DNA of 64,000 bases from Kingella negevensis (lineage in GTDB: Bacteria > Pseudomonadota > Gammaproteobacteria > Burkholderiales > Neisseriaceae): assembly GCF_030177895.1 (NCBI RefSeq), contig NZ_CP123448.1, forward strand, positions 2,046,001 to 2,110,000. The letters run 5' to 3'. Positions 29,482-38,733 of this stretch are shown one piece after another (position 1 is the stretch's first letter; every line of letters starts with the position of its first letter). Below the pieces are notes generated by a model. It did not search any database and was not told where the DNA came from. It was given only the letters and a program-made list of their open reading frames with translations. Both the position numbers and the translations under genes were made by a program.

Positions 29482-29652
29482 GGGTGGAATGTATTTTTAT
29501 GTTTTTCAGGCTGCTTTTGAATGCGAGAGAATTTTTGCGTAGGGTGCACCATGTGCACCGTTTTTTTTAATGAAATCAAATTTTCAGGCAGCCTGAAAGT
29601 TTTGGTGAGCGGGGCGCACCCTACGGTTATGCGTTTTCAGGCTGCCTGAATT

Positions 29653-30435
29653 TTATTTCGCCAACTGATTCAACTGCTTAATGCTTTCAGGCGTATGCAA
29701 GCTATAACGCAAAAAGTGGTCGCCCGTCCAAAAAACGATTTTGCCATTTTTGGCGGCAGGGCTGCCTGAAAGCTCGGGACGCGCAGCTAATTTGCTTGCA
29801 CCGCCTAGCATGGCTTCGTTGTGTTTGGCGATGATAATGACATCGGGTTTGGCGGCAAGCCACGCTTCGCGCGAGAGCGGTTTCAAGCCTTGCACGGAAT
29901 CGGCGGCGTTGATGCCACCTGCTAACTTAATCAGCGTGTCGCCCACCGTGCCGCGACCTGAAACGTATCGCCCGTCATAGCTCAGCAGATAGCGTTTGCC
30001 TGTGGCTGGTTGTTGTTTGATGGCAGCCTGAAACTGTTTGGTCAATTCGCTGGCTTGGGCTTGTTTGCCAATCAGTGCACCAATGCGGTTAATGCTGGCA
30101 GTGTATTCGGCGAGGGTTTCGGTGGGATTGACGTTTTCTGCACGCACGCCGCTTTGTTTCAGGTTTTGGAAAATGGTGTTGGGTGTGGCGACAAAGCTGC
30201 CGAGCACCAAATCGGGTTTTTTGGACACAATGGGTTCGGGCGATAGAGTGCGGAAAAAGCCGATGGTGGGCGTTTGGGTGTATTCGGGCAGGTGGTTGTA
30301 TTCGTGAATCCCGACCACTTCATTCGCTGCACCAAGTTTGGCGACAATTTCGGCGGTGTCGGGGGTGAGGACAACGATGCGTTGCGCGAAGGCGTTGCTG
30401 GCGAGAAGGGCTAATAGTAGGGCGGTTTTTTTCAT
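29653..30435 (-). CDS. hmuT: Periplasmic haemin-binding protein
   Basis: A 260-residue soluble binding protein with a signal peptide (MKKTALLLALLASNAFA) that carries haem from the outer-membrane receptor to HmuUV. RIVVLTPDTAEIVAKLGAAN and GFFRTLSPEPIVSKKPDLVLGS are the BtuF/HmuT fold blocks, and GRGTVGDTLIKLAGGIN, DVIIIAKHNEAM and HFLRYSLHTPESIKQL follow. In HmuT proteins the haem ligands are His and Tyr; HEYNHLPEY near residues 43-51 is a candidate. It lies 25 bases downstream of hmuS on the same strand, within the operon. Confidence 0.92.
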   Translation of the reverse strand: MKKTALLLALLASNAFAQRIVVLTPDTAEIVAKLGAANEVVGIHEYNHLPEYTQTPTIGFFRTLSPEPIVSKKPDLVLGSFVATPNTIFQNLKQSGVRAENVNPTETLAEYTASINRIGALIGKQAQASELTKQFQAAIKQQPATGKRYLLSYDGRYVSGRGTVGDTLIKLAGGINAADSVQGLKPLSREAWLAAKPDVIIIAKHNEAMLGGASKLAARPELSGSPAAKNGKIVFWTGDHFLRYSLHTPESIKQLNQLAK

Positions 30436-30460
30436 GTTTTTTTCCTTTGTGAATAGATTT

Positions 30461-31474
30461 TCAGGCTGCCTGAAATTGAGTCAAAATATCTTGAACAAGC
30501 TGTTGCCAATCAGCTGGTTCGCTTTCTGCGTCTGCTTGTCTGCCAAATAATTGCAAAACTAATTCGCGTTGGTCGTTGTAGGCTTCAAAGCTGTGCACTA
30601 TGCCGTTGCTGCCTGGTCGGCGGACAAACCAAAATTGGCTGATGCTTTGGTCTTGTATGTGGCAGGTGAACTGTTCTTCTTGCTGGTCTTGCATGTGTAA
30701 GCCGTTGTCTTGGCGTGTGATGTGGTGCACTTTGCCTGTTTGAATTTGCACAATGCCGTTGTTGTTCACAAAAGTCAGCAGGGTGATTTTGCGTTGTGCG
30801 CATTGGGTGATGATGGCTTCTAATGCGGCAATGGGTAGGCGCATGGCATCGTTTTGTGGGGCGTATTGCAAACCTTGCAGGCGGTCGATGCCAAACTGAG
30901 ACAGCACAACGCGAAAGTGGTGGACGTTTTGCAGGGTTTGCCATTCTTGCTGATAGGCAGCGATGGTTTCGGGGGTGAGTGTGTTGAGTGGGGTGGCTGG
31001 GTTTTCAGGCTGCGTTTCCCATTCGGGCGTGGTGCTTTGGGTAAATTGCTGACACAGTTGCTGCCATGCTGGGATTTGTTCAGGCTGCGTGAGATAGACT
31101 TTTTCGATGGCGTTGCCGTATGTGTCGAAAAATTGGAAGCTGTAGCAATCGTTTTGTTGGTGGGCGATGATGTGTTTCCAGCGGCGCAAAAATAGGCGCA
31201 AGTCGAGTCCGCCTAAATTGATGGCGGTGCCCATCATGGGAGACAGGTCTAGGTTGTGATAAATGCCTGTTTTTTGGCTGTAGGCGATGGGGTTGCGAAC
31301 GGTGCTGGTTAGGTTGCCGAGTGCTTCTAAGCTGAGCAAAAAGGCGTTGATTTCGCTGCCGAGATATTGGCTGTTCGGGTGTTGGGCGAGGTATTGTCCT
31401 TCTGTCAGTTGCGCTTGTTTGACTGCCTGAATAATGGATTGTTCTTGGGTTTCGATTAGGGTGTTTGGGGTCAT
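30461..31474 (-). CDS. hmuS: Haem-degrading factor (HemS/HmuS family)
   Basis: A 337-residue cytoplasmic protein of the HemS/ChuS/HmuS type that binds imported haem and delivers it or breaks it down to release iron. The family has two tandem halves; the first holds NLTSTVRNPIAYSQKTGIYHNL and LGGLDLRLFLRRWKHIIAH, and the second begins near PQNDAMRLPIAALEAIITQ with SISQFWFVRRPGSNGIVHSFEAYNDQRELVLQLFGRQ near the end. The length is normal. It sits between chaN and hmuT. The final residues LTQFQAA are encoded by an uptake sequence. Confidence 0.92.
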   Translation of the reverse strand: MTPNTLIETQEQSIIQAVKQAQLTEGQYLAQHPNSQYLGSEINAFLLSLEALGNLTSTVRNPIAYSQKTGIYHNLDLSPMMGTAINLGGLDLRLFLRRWKHIIAHQQNDCYSFQFFDTYGNAIEKVYLTQPEQIPAWQQLCQQFTQSTTPEWETQPENPATPLNTLTPETIAAYQQEWQTLQNVHHFRVVLSQFGIDRLQGLQYAPQNDAMRLPIAALEAIITQCAQRKITLLTFVNNNGIVQIQTGKVHHITRQDNGLHMQDQQEEQFTCHIQDQSISQFWFVRRPGSNGIVHSFEAYNDQRELVLQLFGRQADAESEPADWQQLVQDILTQFQAA

Positions 31475-31521
31475 GAAAATGCTTTCTTTTGTGGGGTGTT
31501 GTTTTCAGGCTGCCTGAAAAA

Positions 31522-32289
31522 TTAAAATAGCCAAATATAATCAGCGTGTTGTTTGTCGATTTCGTTGTCTTTGCTGCTGAGCAACAGCACTTTCAGGCTG
31601 CCTGAAAATCCTGCATCTTGCAAAAACAGGGGAACGCCCAGTTGCTTGGATGCGTGAATATTGCCTGCAATCAGCCACGCTGGTTTAGGCGATTGCAACA
31701 GGGCTTGAGCCATGCGGAAGTCTTTGTATTGCTGCATAGCGACCATGTTGCCGCCGCCGTGATGATTGCTGATGATTTGCGACAACGCAGTTTGCACTTT
31801 GGCTTGGCTGGCAAATTTGCCTTGCGGCGCGAAATTTTGGTTGGCGGCTAGTTCGCTGCGGCTGGGGCTGCCTGAAACGATGGCTGGTGTTTGAGTGAGT
31901 AGCGTGTGCATCACGTTTTGATATTGCGACCAATCCCAAGCCATGTTCCAGTTGATTTTGCCTGCGAGCGAACGCATGCCGCTTTTACCGCCTTGATGAA
32001 ACCACGTTTGCACTTCGTTGATGGGCTGCTGCTGTTCGGGCGCGAGCATTTCCAAAATGGTGCTGCCTGTGTGGCGGTTGGTGTGTTCCAGCAGCCATTG
32101 CTGGGCGGCGTGGTGTTGGGGGTTGTCGTGCTCTTCGCCAATCAGCACGATGTCAGCTTGCTTGAGTTGCTCGGCAAGCTGAACGGGTGTGAGGGTTTGC
32201 CCTGTGGCGGTTTGGTAGATTGTGCCTGTTGGCTCGGCGTGTGCGAGCGGTAGGGCTAGGGCGATGATGATTAGGAATGGGGTTTTCAT
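31522..32289 (-). CDS. ChaN-family haem-binding protein
   Basis: A 255-residue exported protein with a signal peptide (MKTPFLIIIALALPLAHA) and a ChaN (DUF399) domain. DIVLIGEEHDNPQHHAAQQWLL is the family signature; LEMLAPEQQQPI, GSPSRSEL and AWLIAGNIHASKQLGVPLFL follow. The Campylobacter ChaN is an iron-regulated lipoprotein that binds haem between two monomers. No lipobox Cys is seen here, so this one is probably periplasmic. The ATG at 32289 was chosen because it gives the signal peptide. It is the second gene of the haem operon. Confidence 0.85.
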   Translation of the reverse strand: MKTPFLIIIALALPLAHAEPTGTIYQTATGQTLTPVQLAEQLKQADIVLIGEEHDNPQHHAAQQWLLEHTNRHTGSTILEMLAPEQQQPINEVQTWFHQGGKSGMRSLAGKINWNMAWDWSQYQNVMHTLLTQTPAIVSGSPSRSELAANQNFAPQGKFASQAKVQTALSQIISNHHGGGNMVAMQQYKDFRMAQALLQSPKPAWLIAGNIHASKQLGVPLFLQDAGFSGSLKVLLLSSKDNEIDKQHADYIWLF

Positions 32290-32342
32290 GGTGGGGTTTT
32301 GGGGTTTCAGGCTGCTTTTTGTGTGCGACAAAATGGCATAAA

Positions 32343-32428
32343 CGTAGGGTGTGCCCCACGCACTAAAATCTTCAGGCAGCCTGAAAAATGGGTTAATTTG
32401 AAAAATTGGTATACGAGGCGCACCCTAC
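32343..32428. repeat. Pair of GTAGGGTG-type intergenic repeats
   Basis: The 293-base gap between the receptor gene and chaN holds two facing copies of the GTAGGGTG(T/C)GC element: 32343-32362 (GTAGGGTGTGCCCCACGCAC) and 32410-32428 (ending GCGCACCCTACA). Other copies lie at 575-595, 5613-5634, 29539-29561 and 29605-29625. Confidence 0.75.
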
Positions 32429-32480
32429 ATGCCATATTTTCAGGCTGCATGAAGATGTGCTGGGGCGCGACCCAGTCTAC

Positions 32481-32568
32481 CTTTTTGTTGCATACTCAAA
32501 AGTAGCCTAGCACACAGCTCACTAACAGTGGCAAAATCGCCTTTTTGTTGCATACTCAAAAGCAGCCT
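32481..32568. repeat. 28-bp direct repeat between the haem receptor gene and chaN
   Basis: The sequence CTTTTTGTTGCATACTCAAA followed by AGCAGCCT occurs at 32481-32508 (with one change, AGTAGCCT) and again at 32541-32568, exactly 60 bases apart, directly downstream of the receptor gene. The intervening bases are AT-rich and show no hairpin. Confidence 0.85.
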
Positions 32569-32582
32569 GAAAACAGGTTTCA

Positions 32583-34781
32583 TTAAAACTGCATCGTAAA
32601 ACCCGCGTAATACGTTCTTCCGCGACCTGTGCCTTTGTTCGCCCAGTCAGAAGTTGCGCCTGTGTTCCCCGTCCCCAACGTACCACCACTGCTGAGCGGA
32701 TAGTTGTAAACGGTGTTCGTCAGGTTATCAATGTTGAAGAACAGTTTAGCGTGTTTATTGATGTCGTATTTCGCATACAAATCAAACACTTTTTTGCCGC
32801 CTTTGATTTTGGTGGTGGTGGGCAAATTCAAATCTGTGTCGATGCCTGCTGGTACGGTGTCGTCGCCCATGCGTGTCATGCGCGCACCAACGACGAGTTT
32901 GTTATCCAACCAGCGCGAACCCACGTCTAACACAAGCTGGCTTTCAGGCTGCGTTCGTGTGGTGCTGGTAATGTCGGCTAACCAGTCGGTTGGCGTGTCG
33001 GTTTTGCTGCGGCTGTAGGCTACGTTGATGTAGCCGCGACCGAAGTCGTAACCGCCTTCAATTTCCCAGCCGTGAATTTTGGTGGTGTCGGTCGCGTTGC
33101 GGAATATGCCAACTGGAGAAATGTCGCCGCCGTTGTGCACATAATCGTCTAAGCTGCATTTTGCGAAGTTGTTGCACACGTAAAACTGGTCTTGGAAGAT
33201 GTAATTTTTCACGCGGTTGTTGAAGTAATTGACTTTCAAACGCGCGGTGTCATTGTCTTTCAGAAAGCCTTGTTTGAAGATGTTGAAACCGATGTCGCGG
33301 TTGCGCGCGGTTTCGCCTCTCAAATAGGGGTTCACGGAATAAGGGTTGTTTTTCAAGTTGTTCACATACATAAACTCTTGCACATTCGGTGCGCGGCTGG
33401 TGTGGGCGTATGTGGCGTAACCTTGCAGCCAGTCTGTGAACTGATACGCTAAACCGAAATAAGGGTTGAAGTGGTTTTCTTTGCTGTTGAAATGCACATT
33501 GCCGCCTTTTGGCAGAACCACTGCGCCATCGTCTTCTGTAGGTGGTAAATAACCTGCGTAGCCGTAGCGTTCGTAACGTGCGCCGCTTGTTACTGTCCAT
33601 TTGTTCAACTTCCATTCTGCTTCAGCAAAAATGTTGGCGGTGTTTTGCTTGCCTGTCGCCAACACGCTTGAGGCTTCGGGATTGTCTAATTTGTCTTCAT
33701 CTGAGTGATAACGGGTGCGCTGGATTTTTGTGCCGTACGTTAAACTCAAATCGCTATCGCCCAATTCAAACGCGGAACGGTTGCTTAAATTGAATGACCA
33801 CGTTGGGTTTTTGGTGGTGCGATTTTGGTAGCCGTTGTCCCAGTTTTCTTTTTGGAAATACTGACGGGATTCGCCGTAAGACACGTCTGCGCGTAAATCC
33901 ACTAAATCAGACAAGGGTTTGTAACGGTATTGCAGCAAGCCGCTGTCTGTTGCCACTTCAATGGGAGTGTGGTTGTTGTGCGTACGGCTGCGGTTGCCGA
34001 TGTAGCTGAATTTGAAGTTGTGGTAACGGTTGGGCGAATATTCCAGTTTGCCCATAAAGTTTCGTGCGTGAACGCCACTTTCCATGGCTTTGTTGTCTTC
34101 CAAGCCAGCGCCTGCAATGGTTTCGCCAGCACCGTTTTTATAGCCGCCTTTCACTTTGCCACCAAACGCGAGCAATGCGCCAAAGCTGCCTGAATTGGCT
34201 AATTCTTGCTTATGCGCCAGCGCGACCATGCCGTTTGTGCCATAGCCATTTGAACCACGGCGCAAGGTCAAGCGTCCGCCAAAGGATTTGCCTTGTTCCA
34301 CTAAATCTGATGGGGCAAGTGTGCGGAAATTCAGGCTGCCACCCAAAGCGTTGCCGCCTGCTGCGCCGTGTGCCAAGCCGCGTTCAATTTCTGCATCTGC
34401 CAAAAAGTCTTCGTTCACGTAAACCGTGTTCCCGTTCCAGCCGTGCGCTGGGTTGGTTTGGTAAAACGTTTGGCTCACGCCATCAATAGTGGTGTTCACG
34501 CGCCCGAAGCCTTCCAAGCCGCGCATGTTCACGGAAATACCGCCTTGCCCAATGTCGTGCTGCGTGAACAGGCTGGGGCTGCTGCGGATGATTTCGTTTA
34601 AGTCTCTGCCAGTTTCATCTTTTTCAATATGCGACACGGCAGACGGGGTTTGATAGGGGCGGTTGATTTTGGAGGCGGTTACTTTGAGACTGGGGAGGTT
34701 TTGATTGGCGGCTGGTGTGGCAGTTTCCGCCCAAGCGTTTGCGCAAAGAATGGCAAGCAAAGAAAGGGTAAAGCGTTTCAT
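32583..34781 (-). CDS. TonB-dependent haem/haemoglobin receptor
   Basis: A 732-residue outer-membrane beta-barrel receptor. A signal peptide (MKRFTLSLLAILCANAWA) precedes the TonB-box region LPSLKVTAS and the plug domain with VSHIEKDETGRDLNEIIRSS, GGISVNMRGLEGFGRVNTTIDG and ERGLAHGAAGGNALGGSLNF. The barrel contains YATYAHTSRAPNVQEF with NPYLRGETARN, which corresponds to the FRAP/NPNL haem-receptor region. It ends in an aromatic residue (GFTMQF), as barrels do for BAM insertion. It leads the haem operon, behind a Fur-box-like sequence. Whether the ligand is free haem or haemoglobin cannot be decided here. Confidence 0.9.
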   Translation of the reverse strand: MKRFTLSLLAILCANAWAETATPAANQNLPSLKVTASKINRPYQTPSAVSHIEKDETGRDLNEIIRSSPSLFTQHDIGQGGISVNMRGLEGFGRVNTTIDGVSQTFYQTNPAHGWNGNTVYVNEDFLADAEIERGLAHGAAGGNALGGSLNFRTLAPSDLVEQGKSFGGRLTLRRGSNGYGTNGMVALAHKQELANSGSFGALLAFGGKVKGGYKNGAGETIAGAGLEDNKAMESGVHARNFMGKLEYSPNRYHNFKFSYIGNRSRTHNNHTPIEVATDSGLLQYRYKPLSDLVDLRADVSYGESRQYFQKENWDNGYQNRTTKNPTWSFNLSNRSAFELGDSDLSLTYGTKIQRTRYHSDEDKLDNPEASSVLATGKQNTANIFAEAEWKLNKWTVTSGARYERYGYAGYLPPTEDDGAVVLPKGGNVHFNSKENHFNPYFGLAYQFTDWLQGYATYAHTSRAPNVQEFMYVNNLKNNPYSVNPYLRGETARNRDIGFNIFKQGFLKDNDTARLKVNYFNNRVKNYIFQDQFYVCNNFAKCSLDDYVHNGGDISPVGIFRNATDTTKIHGWEIEGGYDFGRGYINVAYSRSKTDTPTDWLADITSTTRTQPESQLVLDVGSRWLDNKLVVGARMTRMGDDTVPAGIDTDLNLPTTTKIKGGKKVFDLYAKYDINKHAKLFFNIDNLTNTVYNYPLSSGGTLGTGNTGATSDWANKGTGRGRTYYAGFTMQF

Positions 34782-34851
34782 CCGTTCTCTCTATTTCTTC
34801 AGAATGATTAATTACATGCTCACAAAATCAAATTATTTCTAAAATTTTAAG

Positions 34852-34870
34852 ACAAATAAAAATCATTATC
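34852..34870 (-). promoter_or_regulatory. Fur-box-like operator upstream of the haem receptor gene
   Basis: The 19 bases ending AAAAATCATTATC match the classical Fur consensus at about 14 of 19 positions, including the whole right half AATCATTATC. They lie 71 bases upstream of the receptor start in an AT-rich region, as expected for iron-repressed haem uptake. Inferred by eye only. Confidence 0.65.
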
Positions 34871-34986
34871 AATATTTTGTAGGGAAAGTTAAGAGATTAA
34901 AATAGAGCAAATAAACGAAAAAAGCCCTTGCGAGGGGGCAGGGGCTCTTTTCAGGCTGCAAAAGCATTACGAGTTTCGTAAAGATT

Positions 34987-36186
34987 TCAGGCTGCTTTGA
35001 TATGTTGTGAAACGCGATGATACAAAATCGGCAAAATGGTGATATTGCCAATAATCATGGCAAGCGGAATCCATTGAATACCAACCAGCGAAGTGGCAAA
35101 CAGTGCAACCAAATAAACAACGGTGGATAACACAGAAATAGTCGCAATGCGTTTGTTTTCGCCATGATAAAACAGGAAATTGACGAGCAAATAATAGGGG
35201 ATTGTGAACCCAAATCCGAGCAAAAACAGCAAGATGTAGTATTTCACACCGAGATATTGTGCGCCCAAAATCCAAACGTATAGTTTTTCAGGCAGCAAAA
35301 AGGCGATAAATGTGGGAATGGGGACAGCAATCAGGCTAAATAACGCAAATTTGCGGACTTTTTCGGCGTTCAGGCTACCTTGTTTCAGGGCTTGATAATA
35401 GTGCGGCACGGTGGCTTTGTTCACGGCGAGCAGTAGAATGCTGAGTATGCTGGCAAGCTGCAAACCTGCGGAATAAATGCCGAGCTGTTCGGCTGGATAG
35501 TGCTGATAAATGACGATTCGGTCTAGCTGACCTTTCACAAAGCCGCTGGCGTGGTGCAGGACGAGCGGTAAACCAAAAGTTAAAACATAGCAGCCTGCAA
35601 GTTTGAGTTTTCTGAAATTTTGGCGGCTTTGTGTTTTGGGGATTAGGCAATAGGCGGCGATGGACACGGCTGCGTTGCCGAGAAATAGGGCGGCGAAACG
35701 CATGGCAATCGGTGCGGCGACGGTGGTTTCCAAAATCAGCACGGTGAGCAGACTGGTAAACACGCCGTTTGTGGTTTGGATGAGGGTGTAGGGCAGGGCG
35801 CGTTTTTGGCATTGGCGCAGGGCAAGTTGTACACCTAGCACGGTTTGGGCGGCGGCGGCGCAAATCACGGCGGCGATTGTGAGCGATTGTGTGATTGCGG
35901 CGAAAATCAGGGCGAGCGTTGCCATGAGCGCGGTGTAGCCGTAGCCTGCGAGCATGATGTTGTTTAGGTTGCGCTTGCCGTACACATAAAAATAGCGTGT
36001 CAGTGCACCGTCTTGGCTGAGTCCAAAAACGATGATGAGTAGGGAGCAGATGGTTTGATAATACGAGAGTTCGCCGAAGCCTGCTGCGCCGAATTTGCGT
36101 GTGAGATAGGGCAACAAGAGAAAGGGTAGGGCTTTAGCGGCAAGTTCGCCGAATAGGTAGATGAAGCTGTCTTTTAGGATTTTCAT
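34987..36186 (-). CDS. Wzx-type oligosaccharide flippase
   Basis: A 399-residue integral membrane protein of the polysaccharide-transport/MATE-like (MOP) group that flips lipid-linked sugar units to the periplasm. The start ILKDSFIYLFGELAAKALPFLLLPYLTRKFG is typical: an N-terminal amphipathic helix, then the FLLLPYLTR motif. About twelve hydrophobic segments follow. It lies in the same strand and region as galE, an initiating sugar transferase and two glycosyltransferases, so it probably exports that repeat unit. The last residues (HIKAA) are encoded by an uptake sequence. Confidence 0.88.
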   Translation of the reverse strand: MKILKDSFIYLFGELAAKALPFLLLPYLTRKFGAAGFGELSYYQTICSLLIIVFGLSQDGALTRYFYVYGKRNLNNIMLAGYGYTALMATLALIFAAITQSLTIAAVICAAAAQTVLGVQLALRQCQKRALPYTLIQTTNGVFTSLLTVLILETTVAAPIAMRFAALFLGNAAVSIAAYCLIPKTQSRQNFRKLKLAGCYVLTFGLPLVLHHASGFVKGQLDRIVIYQHYPAEQLGIYSAGLQLASILSILLLAVNKATVPHYYQALKQGSLNAEKVRKFALFSLIAVPIPTFIAFLLPEKLYVWILGAQYLGVKYYILLFLLGFGFTIPYYLLVNFLFYHGENKRIATISVLSTVVYLVALFATSLVGIQWIPLAMIIGNITILPILYHRVSQHIKAA

Positions 36187-36195
36187 GATGATGTT

Positions 36196-36221
36196 GCAGC
36201 CTGAAAATGTTTTCAGGCTGC
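36196..36221 (-). terminator. DUS inverted-pair hairpin between the GT-like gene and the flippase
   Basis: A 12-bp perfect stem of GCAGCCTGAAAA and its complement with a 2-base loop, just past the stop of the gene at 36239. Confidence 0.55.
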
Positions 36222-36238
36222 TTTTGTTAATGGGGTTT

Positions 36239-37489
36239 TCAGGCTGCGAAGTTTACTAATCTAAACCGCCATTGTGCCATGCTGTGTTCGGGGTTTAAAT
36301 CGTTGGTGTAGAACGTGATTTCTTCGCCGCTTTTTATGGTAAACGTGAGCCAGAAATTGTGCTTGAATTTGAAATCGGTGATTTCGCCTGTGGATTGTTG
36401 TGCTATGGCTACTTGACATAAATGACGGTTTAACACAGTTTGTAAGGCAGCCTGAAAAGTGATGTCGTAATCGTGCGGGTTGTGCAACGTGAATTTGCTG
36501 TAACCTGATGCGCGAATGAGGATTTCGTCGTTTTGGCATTCGGTTTCTATGCTGTTTTCTATCATCACTTGGCGGACGATAAGCGTAGGGGAATGCGACG
36601 CGCTTTGGTGTGTTAAGGCTTCAACGGGAATGTTTTGTGGTGTGAATGGGCGATGACGGAATTTTTTGCCTGCTGCATGGTAGCGTTCGCCATGATAAAC
36701 GGAGTATTCGTAATCGTGTCGCCCCCAACGGCGCAAGTTGCCTGCCACGTGTATGCCTTCTACGGGTTCGCCGTTGAGCGTGAAACGGTGGGTTTCTTTT
36801 TCAGGCTGCTTGCCTTGTTCGCTTAAATTGCTGATTTGTAAGCCCCATGTGGGTAGGCAATTGTAGCGTTCAGGCAGCCGTGCCACGCCATTTTGGTCGA
36901 TGGCGTATAGGTTAAAGGCGGTGGTATCTACGCCGTATTCGATTTTGAATTGGTTTTCTGTGAGCAGGGTGTCTAAATATTGGCTGTATTTTTGCCATGC
37001 TAATGGATAGCCGATTAATACGCCGACTTGATAGGGGTAGCCGTTTTGTTGCATGAGTTGGTTGATTTTGTTGCGAACACGGTCTCTTCCGTAATCTTGT
37101 GCGCAGTTAAAAATGAAATTGGCACAGGAAACGTCATACGCGGCGTAGAGTTTTTCTGGGTCTTGGATTGGGTTGAATACGGATAGATGTGAATTGGGAA
37201 ACCAAATGTCGGTGTCGTAAAGTGCGACGCGGTCAAATTCGCCTGATTGGGCGATTTGGGCGGCTGTCCATTGGCGGTCGATGGTGATGTCTTGAAAATG
37301 ATGGGCAGCCTGAAAAACTAAGTAGCCATTTTCATGCAAGACGTTTTGTTTTTCTTCGGACAAACCGTAGCTAATCACGCCAACGTTGCCTGAAAAATCG
37401 GTGTCGGCTAGGCTGAGAAAAAAGGGAATGGCTTGGTTGTACCAAAAGTGATAGTTGTTATTGATGGCGGTTAGGATTAGGTTTTTCAT
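36239..37489 (-). CDS. Unknown protein, probable glycosyltransferase
   Basis: A 416-residue soluble protein that I do not recognise with certainty. The N-terminal half looks like a GT-A sugar transferase: KNLILTAINNNYHFWYNQAIPFFLSL at the start, then FDRVALYDTDIWFPN, where DTDIW resembles a DxD metal site, and QVGVLIGYPLAWQKY and YGVDTTAFNLYAIDQ further on. From about residue 300 a second region rich in beta-strand pattern follows (VMIENSIETECQNDEILIRASGYSKFTLHN), which could be a carbohydrate-binding or adaptor domain. It sits between galE and the flippase gene in a glycan cluster. The family could not be named. Confidence 0.55.
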   Translation of the reverse strand: MKNLILTAINNNYHFWYNQAIPFFLSLADTDFSGNVGVISYGLSEEKQNVLHENGYLVFQAAHHFQDITIDRQWTAAQIAQSGEFDRVALYDTDIWFPNSHLSVFNPIQDPEKLYAAYDVSCANFIFNCAQDYGRDRVRNKINQLMQQNGYPYQVGVLIGYPLAWQKYSQYLDTLLTENQFKIEYGVDTTAFNLYAIDQNGVARLPERYNCLPTWGLQISNLSEQGKQPEKETHRFTLNGEPVEGIHVAGNLRRWGRHDYEYSVYHGERYHAAGKKFRHRPFTPQNIPVEALTHQSASHSPTLIVRQVMIENSIETECQNDEILIRASGYSKFTLHNPHDYDITFQAALQTVLNRHLCQVAIAQQSTGEITDFKFKHNFWLTFTIKSGEEITFYTNDLNPEHSMAQWRFRLVNFAA

Positions 37490-37614
37490 GGTGTTTTTTG
37501 TGAATGGTTAAAGATTTTCAGGCTGCATTTTATCGGAAAAATGCAGCCCATATGTAGGCAATTGGTTTTCAGGCTGCGTTGAGTTTGTATCACAAAAAGC
37601 AGCCTGAAAATTAT

Positions 37615-38631
37615 TTAGTCTTCATACCCATTTGGGTTATTAGATTGCCAACGCCATGCGTCAATCATCATCGTGTTTAAATCACGTTCTGCCGTCCAAC
37701 CTAAATCTGTTTTGGCTTTGGCTGGGTCGGAATAACACGCAGCAATATCGCCTGCGCGTCGCGGTTTAATCGCATAAGGCACTTTTTGCCCAGATGCTTG
37801 CTCAAACGCTTTCACGATGTCCAATACGGAATAACCTTGCCCTGTGCCGAGATTGTAGATGTGTACGCCTGCGCTTTGGGCTTTGGTATTCAGGGCTTTT
37901 AAATGCCCGATTGCCAAATCTTGAACGTGAATGTAATCGCGAACACCTGTGCCGTCTGGGGTGTCGTAGTCGTTGCCAAATACGGCAAGTTCTTTTAGTT
38001 TGCCTGCGGCGACTTGGCAAACGTATGGCAGCAAGTTGTTGGGAATGCCGTTCGGTTGTTCGCCGATTTTGCCGCTTGGGTGCGCGCCAATTGGGTTGAA
38101 ATAGCGCAGGATAATCACGCTCCAACGTGGGTCGGCGTGTTGCAAGTCCATCATCATGCGTTCCATCATGTATTTTGATGTGCCATAAGGGTTGGTTGTG
38201 CCGCCTGTTTTGCAGCTTTCTGTGATTGGCACAATTTCTGGGTCGCCATACACGGTGGCAGACGAGCTGAACACGATACTAAACACGCCTGCTTTGCTCA
38301 TTTCTTCCAATAAAACAAGGCTGCCTGAAACGTTGTTGTCGTAATAACGCAAGGGTTGCGCCACGCTTTCGCCCACGGCTTTGAGGGCGGCGAAGTGAAT
38401 CACGCTATCGATTTTGTGTTCACTGAAAATTTGTTGCAATAGGGCGCGGTCGCGGATGTCACCTTGATAAAATACGAGCGTTTTGCCTGTGATTTCGTTG
38501 ATTCGAGTCAGCACTTTGGCTGATGAATTGCATAAGTTGTCCAATATAATGGGGTTGTGTCCTGCGTTTAACAGTTCCACTACGGTGTGTGAGCCGATAA
38601 AGCCTGCGCCGCCTGTTACGAGAATGTTCAT
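37615..38631 (-). CDS. galE: UDP-glucose 4-epimerase
   Basis: NAD-dependent epimerase interconverting UDP-Glc and UDP-Gal (or the N-acetyl forms), supplying galactose for both LOS and the galactofuranose polymer. The 338 residues match the family: [17 protein letters not shown] (NAD binding), [10 protein letters not shown] with the catalytic Ser/Thr, [14 protein letters not shown] (the Tyr-x3-Lys pair), and [16 protein letters not shown]. It belongs to the second glycan cluster, but glf at 11.5 kb needs the same UDP-Gal pool. A shortened GTCGG palindrome lies upstream at 38686-38706. Confidence 0.97.
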   Translation of the reverse strand: MNILVTGGAGFIGSHTVVELLNAGHNPIILDNLCNSSAKVLTRINEITGKTLVFYQGDIRDRALLQQIFSEHKIDSVIHFAALKAVGESVAQPLRYYDNNVSGSLVLLEEMSKAGVFSIVFSSSATVYGDPEIVPITESCKTGGTTNPYGTSKYMMERMMMDLQHADPRWSVIILRYFNPIGAHPSGKIGEQPNGIPNNLLPYVCQVAAGKLKELAVFGNDYDTPDGTGVRDYIHVQDLAIGHLKALNTKAQSAGVHIYNLGTGQGYSVLDIVKAFEQASGQKVPYAIKPRRAGDIAACYSDPAKAKTDLGWTAERDLNTMMIDAWRWQSNNPNGYED

Positions 38632-38733
38632 GGTGGTTTCCTTTGTTCAAAATGATTGAAAATGATATTTTTGCAAAACTGTTGTAGGTCGGTTTTCCAA
38701 GCCGACTTTTTGTTTTCAGGCTGCCTGAAAACC

